A stretch of DNA of 64,000 nt from UBA4729 sp039931245 (GTDB lineage: Bacteria > Patescibacteriota > Saccharimonadia > Saccharimonadales > UBA4665), in assembly GCA_039931245.1 (NCBI GenBank), contig JBDTSH010000016.1:124001-188000 (forward strand). Direction: 5' to 3'. Below the pieces are notes generated by a model that was not told where the DNA came from, ran no database searches, and worked only from the letters and a program-made list of their open reading frames with translations. Positions 51,765 to 59,797 of this stretch are shown in pieces. Position 1 is the first letter of the stretch. Every line of letters starts with the position of its first letter. A program made the translations under genes and the position numbers.

Positions 51765-51807
51765 AATGTATGCGTGATGCAAGAATTCTGTGGAAGTTTT
51801 TTGCTAT
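51747..51807 (+). repeat. tRNA-Trp tail repeat, copy A
   Basis: 61 bases from the T arm of tRNA-Trp through the CCA and on to TTTTGCTAT of the next gene's promoter. Matches 53832-53892 at about 83-85 percent by eye, without gaps, including the promoter segment. Confidence 0.7.
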
Positions 51808-51816
51808 CATAGCTAG

Positions 51817-52356
51817 ATGCTGACTATTGTATTTGAAGCCCACTCAACAACCACTGATAATAACGCAAAGCTCGCTTCAGGATTTAATGATGTTGCGCTC
51901 TCACCATTGGGCCTTCGTCAATCGAAAGAGCTCGGCGAACGCTATTCCAATGAAACTTTTGATGCGATTTTCTGTTCTGATCTACAAAGATCATATATAA
52001 CAGCTGAAATAGCATTTGATAATAAATACCCTATTATTCATGACTCTCGTCTACGAGAGTGCGACTATGGAGATATGACTTTACGACCAAAAGAAATTGT
52101 AGATGCCCAAAAGCCGCAGTATATAGCTGTTCCGTTCCCGAATGGGGAAAGTTATGAGCAGTCTACTGAGCGCATAAGATGCTTTCTTGTAGACTTGCTA
52201 AGAAATTACCAAGGAAAGAGGGTGATGATTATTGGCCATAGAGCGACTCAGTATGGCCTTGAACATTTGATTAAAAAAATACCACTGCACCAGACGGTTA
52301 TTGCGCCATGGAAGTGGCAACCCGGCTGGGAATATCTATTGAAGGTCATGTCTTAA
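51817..52356 (+). CDS. histidine phosphatase-like protein with altered RHG motif
   Basis: 179 residues with phosphoglycerate-mutase-like layout: N-terminal TIVFEAHSTTT, then LSPLGLRQSKELGERY, IFCSDLQRSYITAEIAF and VMIIGHRATQYGLEHL. The catalytic His is kept (EAHS) but the preceding Arg of RHG is Ala. TTTTTTGCTATCAT ends 6 bases before ATG 51817, leaderless. First gene after tRNA-Trp in an AT-rich island. Substrate unknown; activity may be changed. Confidence 0.75.
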   Translation: MLTIVFEAHSTTTDNNAKLASGFNDVALSPLGLRQSKELGERYSNETFDAIFCSDLQRSYITAEIAFDNKYPIIHDSRLRECDYGDMTLRPKEIVDAQKPQYIAVPFPNGESYEQSTERIRCFLVDLLRNYQGKRVMIIGHRATQYGLEHLIKKIPLHQTVIAPWKWQPGWEYLLKVMS

Positions 52357-52358
52357 GA

Positions 52359-52374
52359 GTTGCGAAATGCGACC
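52359..52374 (+). repeat. post-stop repeat TTGCGAAATGCGACCA, copy 1
   Basis: Begins 3-4 bases after the stop of the 51817 gene. An identical 16-mer follows the stop of the next gene (about 52570-52585), and a diverged version (CCGCAATACGACCA, about 54551-54564) follows the 53903 gene. Confidence 0.6.
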
Positions 52375-52416
52375 ACTAGGGGGTTTCAAGCATAAGCGTC
52401 ATGCTATCATTGATTC

Positions 52417-52566
52417 ATGAGTGATAAATTTTTCAAAATATTCGTATCGATTATCCTGATTATAATTTTGCTTTTTGTCGCCGCAATATATTCAGATCTC
52501 CACGGATTTGTAAATAACGGCGGTAATTCAATATTTACTGTTATACCAGACTTATTGAATCTCTAA
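52417..52566 (+). CDS. 49-residue single-pass membrane peptide
   Basis: MSDKFFKIFVSIILIIILLF then a short outer tail (SDLHGFVNNGGNSIF...). One very hydrophobic helix. CATGCTATCAT ends 6 bases before ATG 52417, so promoter position strongly supports translation. Stop TAA 52564-52566. Second unit in the tRNA-Trp island. Function unknown; a hydrophobic toxin-like peptide cannot be excluded. Confidence 0.6.
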   Translation: MSDKFFKIFVSIILIIILLFVAAIYSDLHGFVNNGGNSIFTVIPDLLNL

Positions 52567-52569
52567 AAA

Positions 52570-52585
52570 ATTGCGAAATGCGACC
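52570..52585 (+). repeat. post-stop repeat TTGCGAAATGCGACCA, copy 2
   Basis: Identical 16-mer 4 bases after the stop of the 49-residue membrane peptide gene; followed by GAGCTGCC, which is matched as GGCTGCC after the diverged third copy near 54551. Confidence 0.6.
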
Positions 52586-52635
52586 AAGAAGAGCTGCCAA
52601 ACGGAATTATTAAAAGCGAGAGTTATGGCTACAAT

Positions 52636-53046
52636 ATGAAAAAATCCAAAAGTTCTAAAAAGTTTGCAATAATATTATTGTTAGCATTATCTATGTTAGG
52701 TATCTACTATCTAATTTACGGCTTGTATCATTCCAACGGCAATGGTGACTCTACTAGTGCTAGAGTCACGGAGGTTATTGATAGACCCAATTTTGCTGAA
52801 GATGGATATTACGGATTTGAAGTTATAGATTCCAATGGAAAAAATTATAGTATTGATGCCGACCCATACTTGGATGTTGCGCCAAATTTCAGCAGACAAA
52901 CAACTGAAGAAGTAAACAGAGAATGTCTGGACGTACCCAAGTTACGAGTAAATGACGAAATCGAGTTTAATCTACCTAGTAATGGAGACCATTTGACGGT
53001 TTGTTTTGAAAAAGGGACTGGTCACTACTTTCTAAGAATCAGATAA
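52636..53046 (+). CDS. membrane-anchored extracytoplasmic hypothetical protein
   Basis: 136 residues: basic N-terminus, one transmembrane helix (FAIILLLALSMLGIYYLIYG), then a ~100-residue outer beta-rich domain (ARVTEVIDRPNFAEDGYYGF) with two Cys (NRECLD, VCFEKG). No named family. TGGCTACAAT abuts ATG 52636. Third unit in the tRNA-Trp island, AT-rich like its neighbours. Confidence 0.55.
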   Translation: MKKSKSSKKFAIILLLALSMLGIYYLIYGLYHSNGNGDSTSARVTEVIDRPNFAEDGYYGFEVIDSNGKNYSIDADPYLDVAPNFSRQTTEEVNRECLDVPKLRVNDEIEFNLPSNGDHLTVCFEKGTGHYFLRIR

Positions 53047-53080
53047 TAATTAGTCACTAAGTTAAAAGTTCTAAACAGGG

Positions 53081-53098
53081 TTCACGTACCCCAGCCAA
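53081..53098 (+). repeat. short tRNA-Trp 3'-end repeat, copy B
   Basis: TTCACGTACCCCAGCCA followed by AGTAT reproduces the T-arm/acceptor 3' end and CCA of tRNA-Trp with two differences. Lies between the 52636 gene and the toxin-antitoxin pair. Confidence 0.55.
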
Positions 53099-53247
53099 GT
53101 ATATTTTGTATTTGTTAATTTTGTTTAATTATTTCACATAGTCTTAGCAGGCAGGCTTTCCCTCCGTTGCTTGAATAAGTTTGTCCAAGTACTCTATGTA
53201 TAACCTACTCATTAAGTGAAATTTATGGGATGTTTCGAAACTACATA

Positions 53248-53276
53248 TTGATGCATTGATGCAAGTATGCTATTCT
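53248..53276 (+). promoter_or_regulatory. promoter and tandem operator of the toxin-antitoxin pair
   Basis: TTGATG (53248-53253), 17-base spacer, TATTCT (53271-53276). The -35 lies in a perfect 8-bp tandem repeat TTGATGCATTGATGCA (53248-53263), a likely site for autoregulation by the antitoxin. Confidence 0.6.
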
Positions 53277-53296
53277 GAGAAGACAGGAGGAATATC

Positions 53297-53515
53297 ATGC
53301 GGACAACAATAACTATCAATGACAAGCTATTTCGAAGCCTAAAGCTGCGGGCGGTTGATTCCGACACTAGCGTTTCGGCCATCGTTGAAGACGCAGTTAA
53401 ATATCAAATTCTTGAAGATTTTGAAGACATAGAAGACGCCCAAAAGCGTGCAAACGAACAAGAATACTCATTTAATGATTTGGTTAATCAGTATCGAGCC
53501 GAGGGTCTACTCTAG
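53297..53515 (+). CDS. RelB/ribbon-helix-helix-type antitoxin
   Basis: 72 residues. MRTTITINDKLFRSLKLRAV is a ribbon-helix-helix start; the acidic C-terminal half (YQILEDFEDIEDAQKRANEQ, FNDLVNQYRAEGLL) is the toxin-binding part. AGGAGGA precedes ATG 53297. Two bases separate its stop from the toxin start. Neutralises the RelE-like toxin and represses its own promoter. Confidence 0.88.
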   Translation: MRTTITINDKLFRSLKLRAVDSDTSVSAIVEDAVKYQILEDFEDIEDAQKRANEQEYSFNDLVNQYRAEGLL

Positions 53516-53517
53516 AA

Positions 53518-53790
53518 ATGACCAAGAAAGTTTTCTCACTTCTATACAAGAAGTCCGTTGATAAAGACTTGCGCAAGCTTCCTAAAGATGTGCGCGGCGC
53601 TATTATTGAGAAGATTCAAAACCTGGCTACTAGTCCATTCCCTCCTCAATCCAAAAAACTTCGCGGCTCATCTGACCTCTACCGACTTCGCTACAAGGAC
53701 TATCGGATCATCTACGAGGTACACGGCAGCGATGTCGTGATCATCGTTATTAAAGTCGGTCATCGCAAAGAAGTATATCGAGATATATAG
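53518..53790 (+). CDS. RelE/ParE-type toxin
   Basis: 90 residues. Typical RelE fold: KKSVDKDLRKLPKDVRGAII, PFPPQSKKLRGSSDLYRLRY, KDYRIIYEV and the basic VIKVGHRKEVYRDI end. Family members cleave mRNA in the ribosome A site or poison gyrase; the conserved Arg and Tyr near the end favour the RelE type. In the tRNA-Trp island. Confidence 0.9.
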   Translation: MTKKVFSLLYKKSVDKDLRKLPKDVRGAIIEKIQNLATSPFPPQSKKLRGSSDLYRLRYKDYRIIYEVHGSDVVIIVIKVGHRKEVYRDI

Positions 53791-53831
53791 ACAAAATCAG
53801 CATCTTAACTGTATAGAAAATATCAATTAGT

Positions 53832-53892
53832 TTTCACGAACCCCTGCCATATGTATACGTGATGCCCGACTTCTGGGGAAGACTTTTGCTAT
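53832..53892 (+). repeat. tRNA-Trp tail repeat, copy C
   Basis: 61-base partner of 51747-51807: T-arm remnant, AACCCCTGCCA, ATGTATACGTGATGC and the downstream TTTTGCTAT of a promoter, placed in front of the HAD gene exactly as copy A is in front of the phosphatase gene. Confidence 0.7.
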
Positions 53893-53902
53893 AGTTAGAA
53901 GC

Positions 53903-54538
53903 ATGTCTAAATATGAGTTGCTGATACTTGATTATGGTGGAGTGTACTCATTTGAGTTTACACACGCTGATGTGGATAGATTGCGTACGACGGTATTTGG
54001 CCGGATTCCGACTGATGAGGAAGTGGCATTAATTGCTCCGATCGAGAAAAGGCTTGCGCGAAATGATATCTCGAGCCAGGAGTATGTGGGATATGTCGCT
54101 GATATCATGTCGGTCGCGGTGCCATCAGTTGAACTATTTGAACGCACGGTCTTATCCGTGACTCATCCCCCCTCCGCCGCAATGGTGAAACTTCGTGAGA
54201 AAGTATCTGCCGCCGGTATCAAAACAGTTATTCTCTCGAATATGTTTTTATTTGAAATGGTTATGACTAAACCACAGGGCCGCTACGAGGGTTTTGATTT
54301 TACTGATTTCTCATGCGCGGCCGGCCTAACAAAAAGTGAGACAAAATTCTTTCAAATTACACTCGATCATTTCGGTGTAGCGGCCGACAAGGCATTATTC
54401 GTAGACGATATGCTGGCTAACACTCAAACCGCTCGAGTCCTCGGTATTCACACCATTCATGCCGACAAATTAGCGTTTGGGAGTGCCGAACAACTGGCCG
54501 AAGCCATTGCGGTTGAACTATTCAGTCAAACGGACTGA
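53903..54538 (+). CDS. HAD-superfamily hydrolase
   Basis: 211 residues. LLILDYGGV (motif I Asp), VILSNMFLFE (motif II Ser/Asn), GLTKSETKFFQ (motif III Lys) and ALFVDDMLANTQTARVLGIH (motif IV DD) mark HAD subfamily IA-like phosphatases. CTTTTGCTATAGT ends 7 bases before ATG 53903. In the tRNA-Trp island behind tail repeat C. Confidence 0.85.
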   Translation: MSKYELLILDYGGVYSFEFTHADVDRLRTTVFGRIPTDEEVALIAPIEKRLARNDISSQEYVGYVADIMSVAVPSVELFERTVLSVTHPPSAAMVKLREKVSAAGIKTVILSNMFLFEMVMTKPQGRYEGFDFTDFSCAAGLTKSETKFFQITLDHFGVAADKALFVDDMLANTQTARVLGIHTIHADKLAFGSAEQLAEAIAVELFSQTD

Positions 54539-54637
54539 TTAAGTTAACTTCCGCAATACGACCATTTGGGCTGCCTAAGATACTATGTTTAAAATAGATC
54601 TCATATTGAGGTCTAATATATTTGTTACAATCGATTC

Positions 54638-55021
54638 ATGAATATACGACAAGAAATACTTAATTTAAATTTACCTAAGGACAGCTTCATTGTCGTCGGC
54701 AGCGGCATATTGGGTGCTCTAGGTATCCGAGAGTCGAATGACATTGATATGATCGTGACTCAAAGTGTTTTTGACCTACTAGATCGGTCTGGCTGGAAGC
54801 ACGGCAATTGGGTTGACCAAGTGGTCCTTCAAAAAGGTCTATTCGATATCGGGACACTGTGGATGGGTAAAACGTTAGACGGTTTAATAAAAGACGCGAC
54901 AATTATTGGCGGCATTCCTTATCTTAGTCTCGATGATTTACTGACGTGGAAGCGCGAAAAATTACGCCCGAAAGACATACGTGACGTAGAGCTTATACTT
55001 GCTTTTAAAGAAATAGCCTAA
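54638..55021 (+). CDS. nucleotidyltransferase-fold protein
   Basis: 127 residues. IVVGSGILGALGIRESNDID is the Gx(G/S)...DxD pattern of the polymerase-beta-type nucleotidyltransferase fold (MNT/AbiEii-related); PYLSLDDLLTWKREKLRPKD is the usual C-terminal helix. Such small proteins act in toxin-antitoxin or resistance systems; no partner is seen. TTTGTTACAAT ends 6 bases before ATG 54638, leaderless. Confidence 0.7.
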   Translation: MNIRQEILNLNLPKDSFIVVGSGILGALGIRESNDIDMIVTQSVFDLLDRSGWKHGNWVDQVVLQKGLFDIGTLWMGKTLDGLIKDATIIGGIPYLSLDDLLTWKREKLRPKDIRDVELILAFKEIA

Positions 55022-55452
55022 AGGTTTCGGTTAGTCTAGTCGGATGAGTTTAACCGTATAAAACGTCATGGGTAACAGAATTCTAATTTCAGTGACATTG
55101 ATTTTTGCATTGCCAGCCCCCTCGTTGCACTAATTGCTGATAAGCCTCACCATGAAGGAAGCTATTTGTATATTCGCCCGGTTTCCCTCACCTAGAGAGT
55201 GAACTATCTTGGTGGCGATTAAGAAATATATTTTTTAATTTCATCGCAAGCAGAGTTTAGCGTACTCCGAAAGGATTCTTAGCCAACGGATAAGAAGATT
55301 TTATAAGTGGCCACAAATTCAGATTGAATTGTCTTGTTAAGATGTTTCGACAATAGCGCTGGTAGGAATTATAATCGATAGTCAAGGCGTATGTGTTGGT
55401 TAAAATTGTTAGCTCGGACCAGTTATTAGGTACACTCGATAGGTGGGGCACT
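55022..55452. other. 431-base intergenic region
   Basis: AT-rich, no coding frame with protein-like composition, no clear hairpin terminator. Right end of the tRNA-Trp island and 3' side of the ABC operon. Some frames of 20-70 codons exist but lack promoter or ribosome binding site. Confidence 0.4.
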
Positions 55453-56814
55453 TTACTCGGTGCGAAGTGCTTCAATAGGATCCAACTTCGCGGCTTTTCT
55501 GGCGGGCAACAGTCCAGCTAGGGTCGCTACAATCATCAGTGCAGCTATTAAAATAATTATTTGGTTGAACTGGAATATTAGAAGATGGTCTTTCCCTAAC
55601 CCTAGTCGCTGTCCTATCCAAGGATTTAAAAGGGTGCCGGTGATTACCGCCGCCAGACACCCTATCACCCCACCCAAAAACCCTAACAAGGCCGCCTCAA
55701 TCCGAAACAGGTTATTCACATCTCGCTTGCGCATACCCAGTGCCTTCATAAGACCGATTTCTCTCGTACGCTGAAGTACACTGATATACATAGTGTTCAC
55801 GACACCGAAAACTGAGGCGATTAAGGCTATGATCCCGAAGGCGGTGACAATCCCCCTTAAAACAGTAATAATTTGATTTAAGAATTGCTGAGTGTCCTGC
55901 ACACTTTGGGCTCCAAAACCAAGCTGCTTGATGCTTTTCTGGACGGTGGCCAGTTTCAATTTATTCGTACCGTCACGAACTTTTACATTTACCGTAATAT
56001 ACTTATGGTAATTTGCTGTTCCGGCAGTTATAAAATCCGTTAAAGTCTGGACATCGCTAGTACTTGCAAATATGTTCAATTCATTTGTCGGGACTAGCGC
56101 GGAAGGTTTTTTGGCTACCGCCACAATCTTATAGCTTACCTGTTTACTGTCATTGACCGGGTTGCTCGACGATAGTGGATTAGTCCCTTGGCCGAGCAAG
56201 GCTTCCAGGCCAGCTGGAGTAACTTCTCTCCGGACAGAAATCGTGAGCTTCTGGCCAATTGCTTGCTGAGGTGAGCTGAAGTCGAGCACTTTTAGAAATC
56301 CCTCAGGCAGCACGATATCGTTCGCGGCAATTGGGGTAGCGGCACTACCCGCTAGTAGGTTTAAATTCTGGGAGGGATTCGGGACAGCCAGTGTGGCAAT
56401 GTATTTCCTTAGCCCCGGTCTAGTCACATACTGCGCGCTGACCGACGTCGTAGCGATCACGTCTTGGACTCCGGATACTGAACGCAATGTTGCGAGATCA
56501 GTATCATTGAGCCGCTGGATCTGAGTTGATCCGCCCCGATCAGTGATTGTTCCTCCAAAACTGTTGTTGTATTCCTGGGGGGTAGTGCTGTTTGAGGACC
56601 CAAAAATTGCAGCGTCTTTAGTGACAATAAGCTCGGTGGGATCAAAGTTATCATTAATAATCTTACCGACGTAGCTTTGAGCGCCATTGCTTGCCCCTAG
56701 GGTGAGCGTGAGCGCAAATGCACCGACAGAAATTGCAAAAGCCGTGAGGAGAGTACGCAATTTGGCACTGCGCAGGCTTCTGGTGGAGCGACGAACAATA
56801 TCACGGGCCAACAT
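55453..56814 (-). CDS. MacB/FtsX-type ABC transporter permease
   Basis: 453 residues. N-terminal transmembrane helix, a large outer MacB_PCD domain with SSSNPVNDSKQVSYKIVAV, and three C-terminal helices with the FtsX signature NTMYISVLQRTREIGLMKAL...IGCLAAVITG. Forms an efflux or mechanotransmission ABC complex with the ATPase encoded just upstream; the ATG overlaps that gene's stop (TAATG). Likely moves a lipid or peptide, or drives cell-wall hydrolases. Confidence 0.9.
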   Translation of the reverse strand: MLARDIVRRSTRSLRSAKLRTLLTAFAISVGAFALTLTLGASNGAQSYVGKIINDNFDPTELIVTKDAAIFGSSNSTTPQEYNNSFGGTITDRGGSTQIQRLNDTDLATLRSVSGVQDVIATTSVSAQYVTRPGLRKYIATLAVPNPSQNLNLLAGSAATPIAANDIVLPEGFLKVLDFSSPQQAIGQKLTISVRREVTPAGLEALLGQGTNPLSSSNPVNDSKQVSYKIVAVAKKPSALVPTNELNIFASTSDVQTLTDFITAGTANYHKYITVNVKVRDGTNKLKLATVQKSIKQLGFGAQSVQDTQQFLNQIITVLRGIVTAFGIIALIASVFGVVNTMYISVLQRTREIGLMKALGMRKRDVNNLFRIEAALLGFLGGVIGCLAAVITGTLLNPWIGQRLGLGKDHLLIFQFNQIIILIAALMIVATLAGLLPARKAAKLDPIEALRTE

Positions 56815-57512
56815 TATTTTGCCGCCTTACTAGGAGATGGCGTACGCACGGATTCTATTTTCCCATCTTTAATAGTTACTTGCATTTCACAGCGATTGGC
56901 CAAATCAACATCATGGGTTACTAAAATCAATGTGCAGCCGAGCCGCTTATTTAGATCGAATAGCAATTCCATAACTTTGTTGCCCGTCGCACTATCAAGG
57001 TTACCGGTGGGTTCGTCGGCAAATAGTATTTCAGGTTTATTTACTATAGCGCGAGCGACGGCTAGTCTTTGTTTTTGCCCACCCGACAACTTGCCCGCAG
57101 ATGTACTTGCTTTGTCGGTCAGCTCGACGGCTTTCAAGGCTGTTTTAATTATGGCCGCCCGTTTTCGCGGCGGTACTTTGGCTATTTCGAGCGGCAGCAT
57201 CACGTTTTGAAAAACAGTTTGATTGGCCTCAATAAAGAAAGACTGGAAGACGAAACCAACGGAAGTAGCTCGAAAGTGATCCATTTCCCGATCTGTCATT
57301 TTCAATAAGTTTTTGTTGTTGATTGTTATCGTTCCCGTAGTCGGTCGATCAAGGCCACTCATAATATGCATAAGGGTTGATTTGCCAGAACCGCTTTTTC
57401 CAATTATCGCGACGCTGCTGTGATCGAGAACCTCAAATGAAACATCATCCAGGGCGGTGAATATATTATGGCCTTTACCGTACTGTTTGGTGATGTTCTT
57501 GACGGATATCAT
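56814..57512 (-). CDS. MacB-type ABC transporter ATPase
   Basis: 232 residues. Walker A IIGKSGSGKSTLMHIMSGLD, Q-loop VFQSF, signature LSGGQKQRLAVARAI, Walker B ILFADEPTGNLDS, H-loop VTHD. ATG 57512 has GGAGG 7 bases upstream and overlaps the SGNH hydrolase stop as ATGA. Energises the permease encoded next. Confidence 0.95.
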   Translation of the reverse strand: MISVKNITKQYGKGHNIFTALDDVSFEVLDHSSVAIIGKSGSGKSTLMHIMSGLDRPTTGTITINNKNLLKMTDREMDHFRATSVGFVFQSFFIEANQTVFQNVMLPLEIAKVPPRKRAAIIKTALKAVELTDKASTSAGKLSGGQKQRLAVARAIVNKPEILFADEPTGNLDSATGNKVMELLFDLNKRLGCTLILVTHDVDLANRCEMQVTIKDGKIESVRTPSPSKAAK

Positions 57513-58354
57513 CGAATTGCCTCCGCGTATGTCGATTGGCCTACAGCGGTTGGATGATAAGGCGCTGGGGAGCTTAGGTTCTGAATCCAGGGGGTGGCAG
57601 TACACAATTCATGGCCATCAAAACTCACCGGGGTAAATTTTGCAAAGCTAAAGTTGGCCGTGGCAGTAGCCAGTGTTATGTTTAAGTTAGCCAATTGGCT
57701 TTGTTCCCAGAGTAACTCTGTGTGACTAAACCCTGTCATTTCGTTGCAATTGGAGGCAAGGTCAGGTGGCAGTATTTGATAATATCCGCCCAGAACTACC
57801 TGGGGGGTAGCGCTACCATAGTGATCGCCGATTTGAGATAACATCGAGTGGACGTCATTACTAAGTTGGTTAAGCCGATCATTAACCATGGTCGTGTCGG
57901 CCTCCGTCCCGCAATTTCCGCTGACGCATCGCGCAAGTAAATTAAGCCATTCTATGTCGTTTGCCCCTACCGTAATCGTGATGAGGGCCGGCTTGGGCAG
58001 CGCAAATAATTGCTCGATTTGGGGTTTTACTGAAAGATCGTTGACATCTTGCGGGCCAAGCACTCCCTTCGCCATAGTTGCACCGCTGCAGGCCAAGCTA
58101 ATTAATCGGAGATTATGGGCTCGAGCTACAAAGTTCGGATAGGCTTGATTCGTGCGGTTGCAGGCACTCTCGTCGCTGTACGTCGCCAGCCCTAACCCGG
58201 CAGCAACGGAGTCACCCATGGCCACGTATGTCCGGACCGGAGCCTCGGACTTCGCCTTGGGAGTGGTCTTTTTGTTCGTCAGCAACAAGCCACCGCTAAT
58301 GAGCGCGACTACAAGTAGTGCACCACCGACTAAAATAAATACCTTTTTAGACAT
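57509..58354 (-). CDS. membrane-anchored SGNH/GDSL hydrolase
   Basis: 281 residues. Signal anchor (VFILVGGALLVVALISGGLLL), then block I MGDSVAAG, block III TVGANDI and block V PYHPTAVGQ (catalytic His), i.e. a SGNH lipase/esterase outside the membrane. Four to six Cys suggest disulfides. TATAAT lies 9 bases before ATG 58354; upstream in-frame starts lie beyond the promoter. First gene of a three-gene operon with an ABC exporter (ATGA overlap), so it may process the exported lipid or peptidoglycan acyl groups. Confidence 0.85.
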   Translation of the reverse strand: MSKKVFILVGGALLVVALISGGLLLTNKKTTPKAKSEAPVRTYVAMGDSVAAGLGLATYSDESACNRTNQAYPNFVARAHNLRLISLACSGATMAKGVLGPQDVNDLSVKPQIEQLFALPKPALITITVGANDIEWLNLLARCVSGNCGTEADTTMVNDRLNQLSNDVHSMLSQIGDHYGSATPQVVLGGYYQILPPDLASNCNEMTGFSHTELLWEQSQLANLNITLATATANFSFAKFTPVSFDGHELCTATPWIQNLSSPAPYHPTAVGQSTYAEAIR

Positions 58355-58662
58355 ACTTACCCAATTATAGCGCGGACGGCTGTACTTGGATATTTGGAAT
58401 TTAAAATCATAAAGCTTGAAAAATTTAGTAGCTGCTACCCCCAGCGGCGACTCATTATTTTGGGTATCATGACGCCATCTTAGGCTCATTTGCACGCTCA
58501 AGGCTCACTTATGACATTCTTAACTCTCCCATTGTGTAGGTAGACAGAGAGGATGGCAACTAATGCTTAGAGTAGGTTCAGTTTAGGTCATTCATTAGTC
58601 GCCGTTGGGGAGCTGTCAGCTGACTGGCCCACGTGGAATACGATGTGGCTTGCTCGGTACTG
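58355..58662. other. 308-base intergenic region
   Basis: Contains the promoter of the SGNH operon at the left; otherwise no coding frame, repeat or RNA recognised. The right part is the 3' side of the secreted coiled-coil gene. Confidence 0.35.
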
Positions 58663-59472
58663 CTACACAGTAGTTTTGCCAAAAGCCTGCAGAAGGGTTT
58701 GACGGGCGGCCGTAATACTTGACTGAAGAGTCTGGCTGGCGGCTTTAAAGGCGGCGTTACGGGTGGCGGCGAGCTGCGTGACTTGGCTCCCGATAGTTGT
58801 GTCATTTTTACGATCAGCCTGGAATGTTTGACGGGCTGATTTTAAGCTGGTGACAAAGGCCTGTCGCACGACAACGCCGCTGGCGGGATTGCTCATACAG
58901 CTCGCTTCAGCCGTGTTAATGGCCCCAGTAATCGAGGCTTGAAAAGTATTGAGCTGATCGGTGACTGGAGTGTGACGAGCGCTAATCGCTGACTTTACCC
59001 CGCTACGAAAGGTGGCCCGCGCCGAATCAAAAGCAGCTCGGCGGACAGTGACGGCATGTATAACAGCAGCCTCATATGTTTGGACGGCCTGTTTTTCGGT
59101 ACTCGTCGTCGCTTTTTCGTCGAGTTTACTAAAATCCGCCGTTCGCTCAGTATCAGCTTTTTGGCGGTCTGTCGCTACGGTTTGATCGACCTGCTGGTAC
59201 TGCGTCGTTTGCTTGACGACTTGTTGGGCCCAGTCTTGGCTTACCTTACTCGACAGGTTTGTGAATTGAGTCTCGATGGTCGCCGCCTTACTAGGTAATT
59301 CGGTGCAAAAGGGGCTTGTTTTGGTCGTTTGCGGGGTGGTGGCGGAAACCGCAGCCCTCAGACCGTTACCGGCGAGAGCATAGCCACTTACCGGGGCGAG
59401 CACCAAACCTAGCGTGCTAACGGCAGATACGGCGAGAGCTAGTTTGGCGGATACATTAGAGATTATTTTCAT
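58663..59472 (-). CDS. secreted coiled-coil protein
   Basis: 269 residues. Signal peptide (residues ~1-32, ALAVSAVSTLGLVLAPVSGYALA), then an almost wholly helical, Ala/Thr/Gln-rich chain with two Cys (SPFCTEL, EASCMSN). Probably extracellular and elongated. GGAGG lies 9 bases before ATG 59472; its start overlaps the pilin-like gene by 17 bases. No family recognised; partner of the pilin-like protein by position. Confidence 0.6.
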   Translation of the reverse strand: MKIISNVSAKLALAVSAVSTLGLVLAPVSGYALAGNGLRAAVSATTPQTTKTSPFCTELPSKAATIETQFTNLSSKVSQDWAQQVVKQTTQYQQVDQTVATDRQKADTERTADFSKLDEKATTSTEKQAVQTYEAAVIHAVTVRRAAFDSARATFRSGVKSAISARHTPVTDQLNTFQASITGAINTAEASCMSNPASGVVVRQAFVTSLKSARQTFQADRKNDTTIGSQVTQLAATRNAAFKAASQTLQSSITAARQTLLQAFGKTTV

Positions 59473-59797
59473 TGTAGGTGCCTCCGACGTTACTGATTGA
59501 ACTATTTGCACTGGTCGCATTCTGTTGGACTTGAACGTCTCCGGCAGTATCGGCACTCTTTTCGGTTTGGGCATCTTGTTGGGTCAATTGGGTGACACTC
59601 GCGCTTGAACCGGGTTTAATCGGTGAGACACCCGAATTGCTGAGAGAACTGGGGCTACTGTAGGCACTATTGGTTTTGTTTTTTTGTTGCAGCACATAGG
59701 CGCCGACGCCACTAATCGCGGCGATAATGACGACTATCAAAACAGTTTCGACTAGGGCGAAACCGGCATTACTATCTTTATGTATGGGGACATTCAT
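59456..59797 (-). CDS. type IV pilin-like protein
   Basis: 113 residues. GFALVETVLIVVIIAAISGVG is a class III prepilin signal: Gly, then Phe and Glu at +5, followed by a hydrophobic helix. The rest is Ser/Thr/Gln-rich, short and without the usual pilin disulfide loop, so it is a minor or pseudopilin at best. AAGGA precedes ATG 59797. Overlaps the next gene by 17 bases. Prepilin peptidase and assembly genes are not in the window. Confidence 0.75.
   Translation of the reverse strand: MNVPIHKDSNAGFALVETVLIVVIIAAISGVGAYVLQQKNKTNSAYSSPSSLSNSGVSPIKPGSSASVTQLTQQDAQTEKSADTAGDVQVQQNATSANSSISNVGGTYNENNL

Noticed and set aside
52359..52585. Integron attC sites for the post-stop repeats
   Set aside because: The repeats are about 16-26 bases with no paired R/L box structure and no integron integrase is present.
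55257..55475. A 72-codon minus-strand frame after the ABC permease
   Set aside because: Overlaps the permease end, lacks start signals and has no protein-like pattern.
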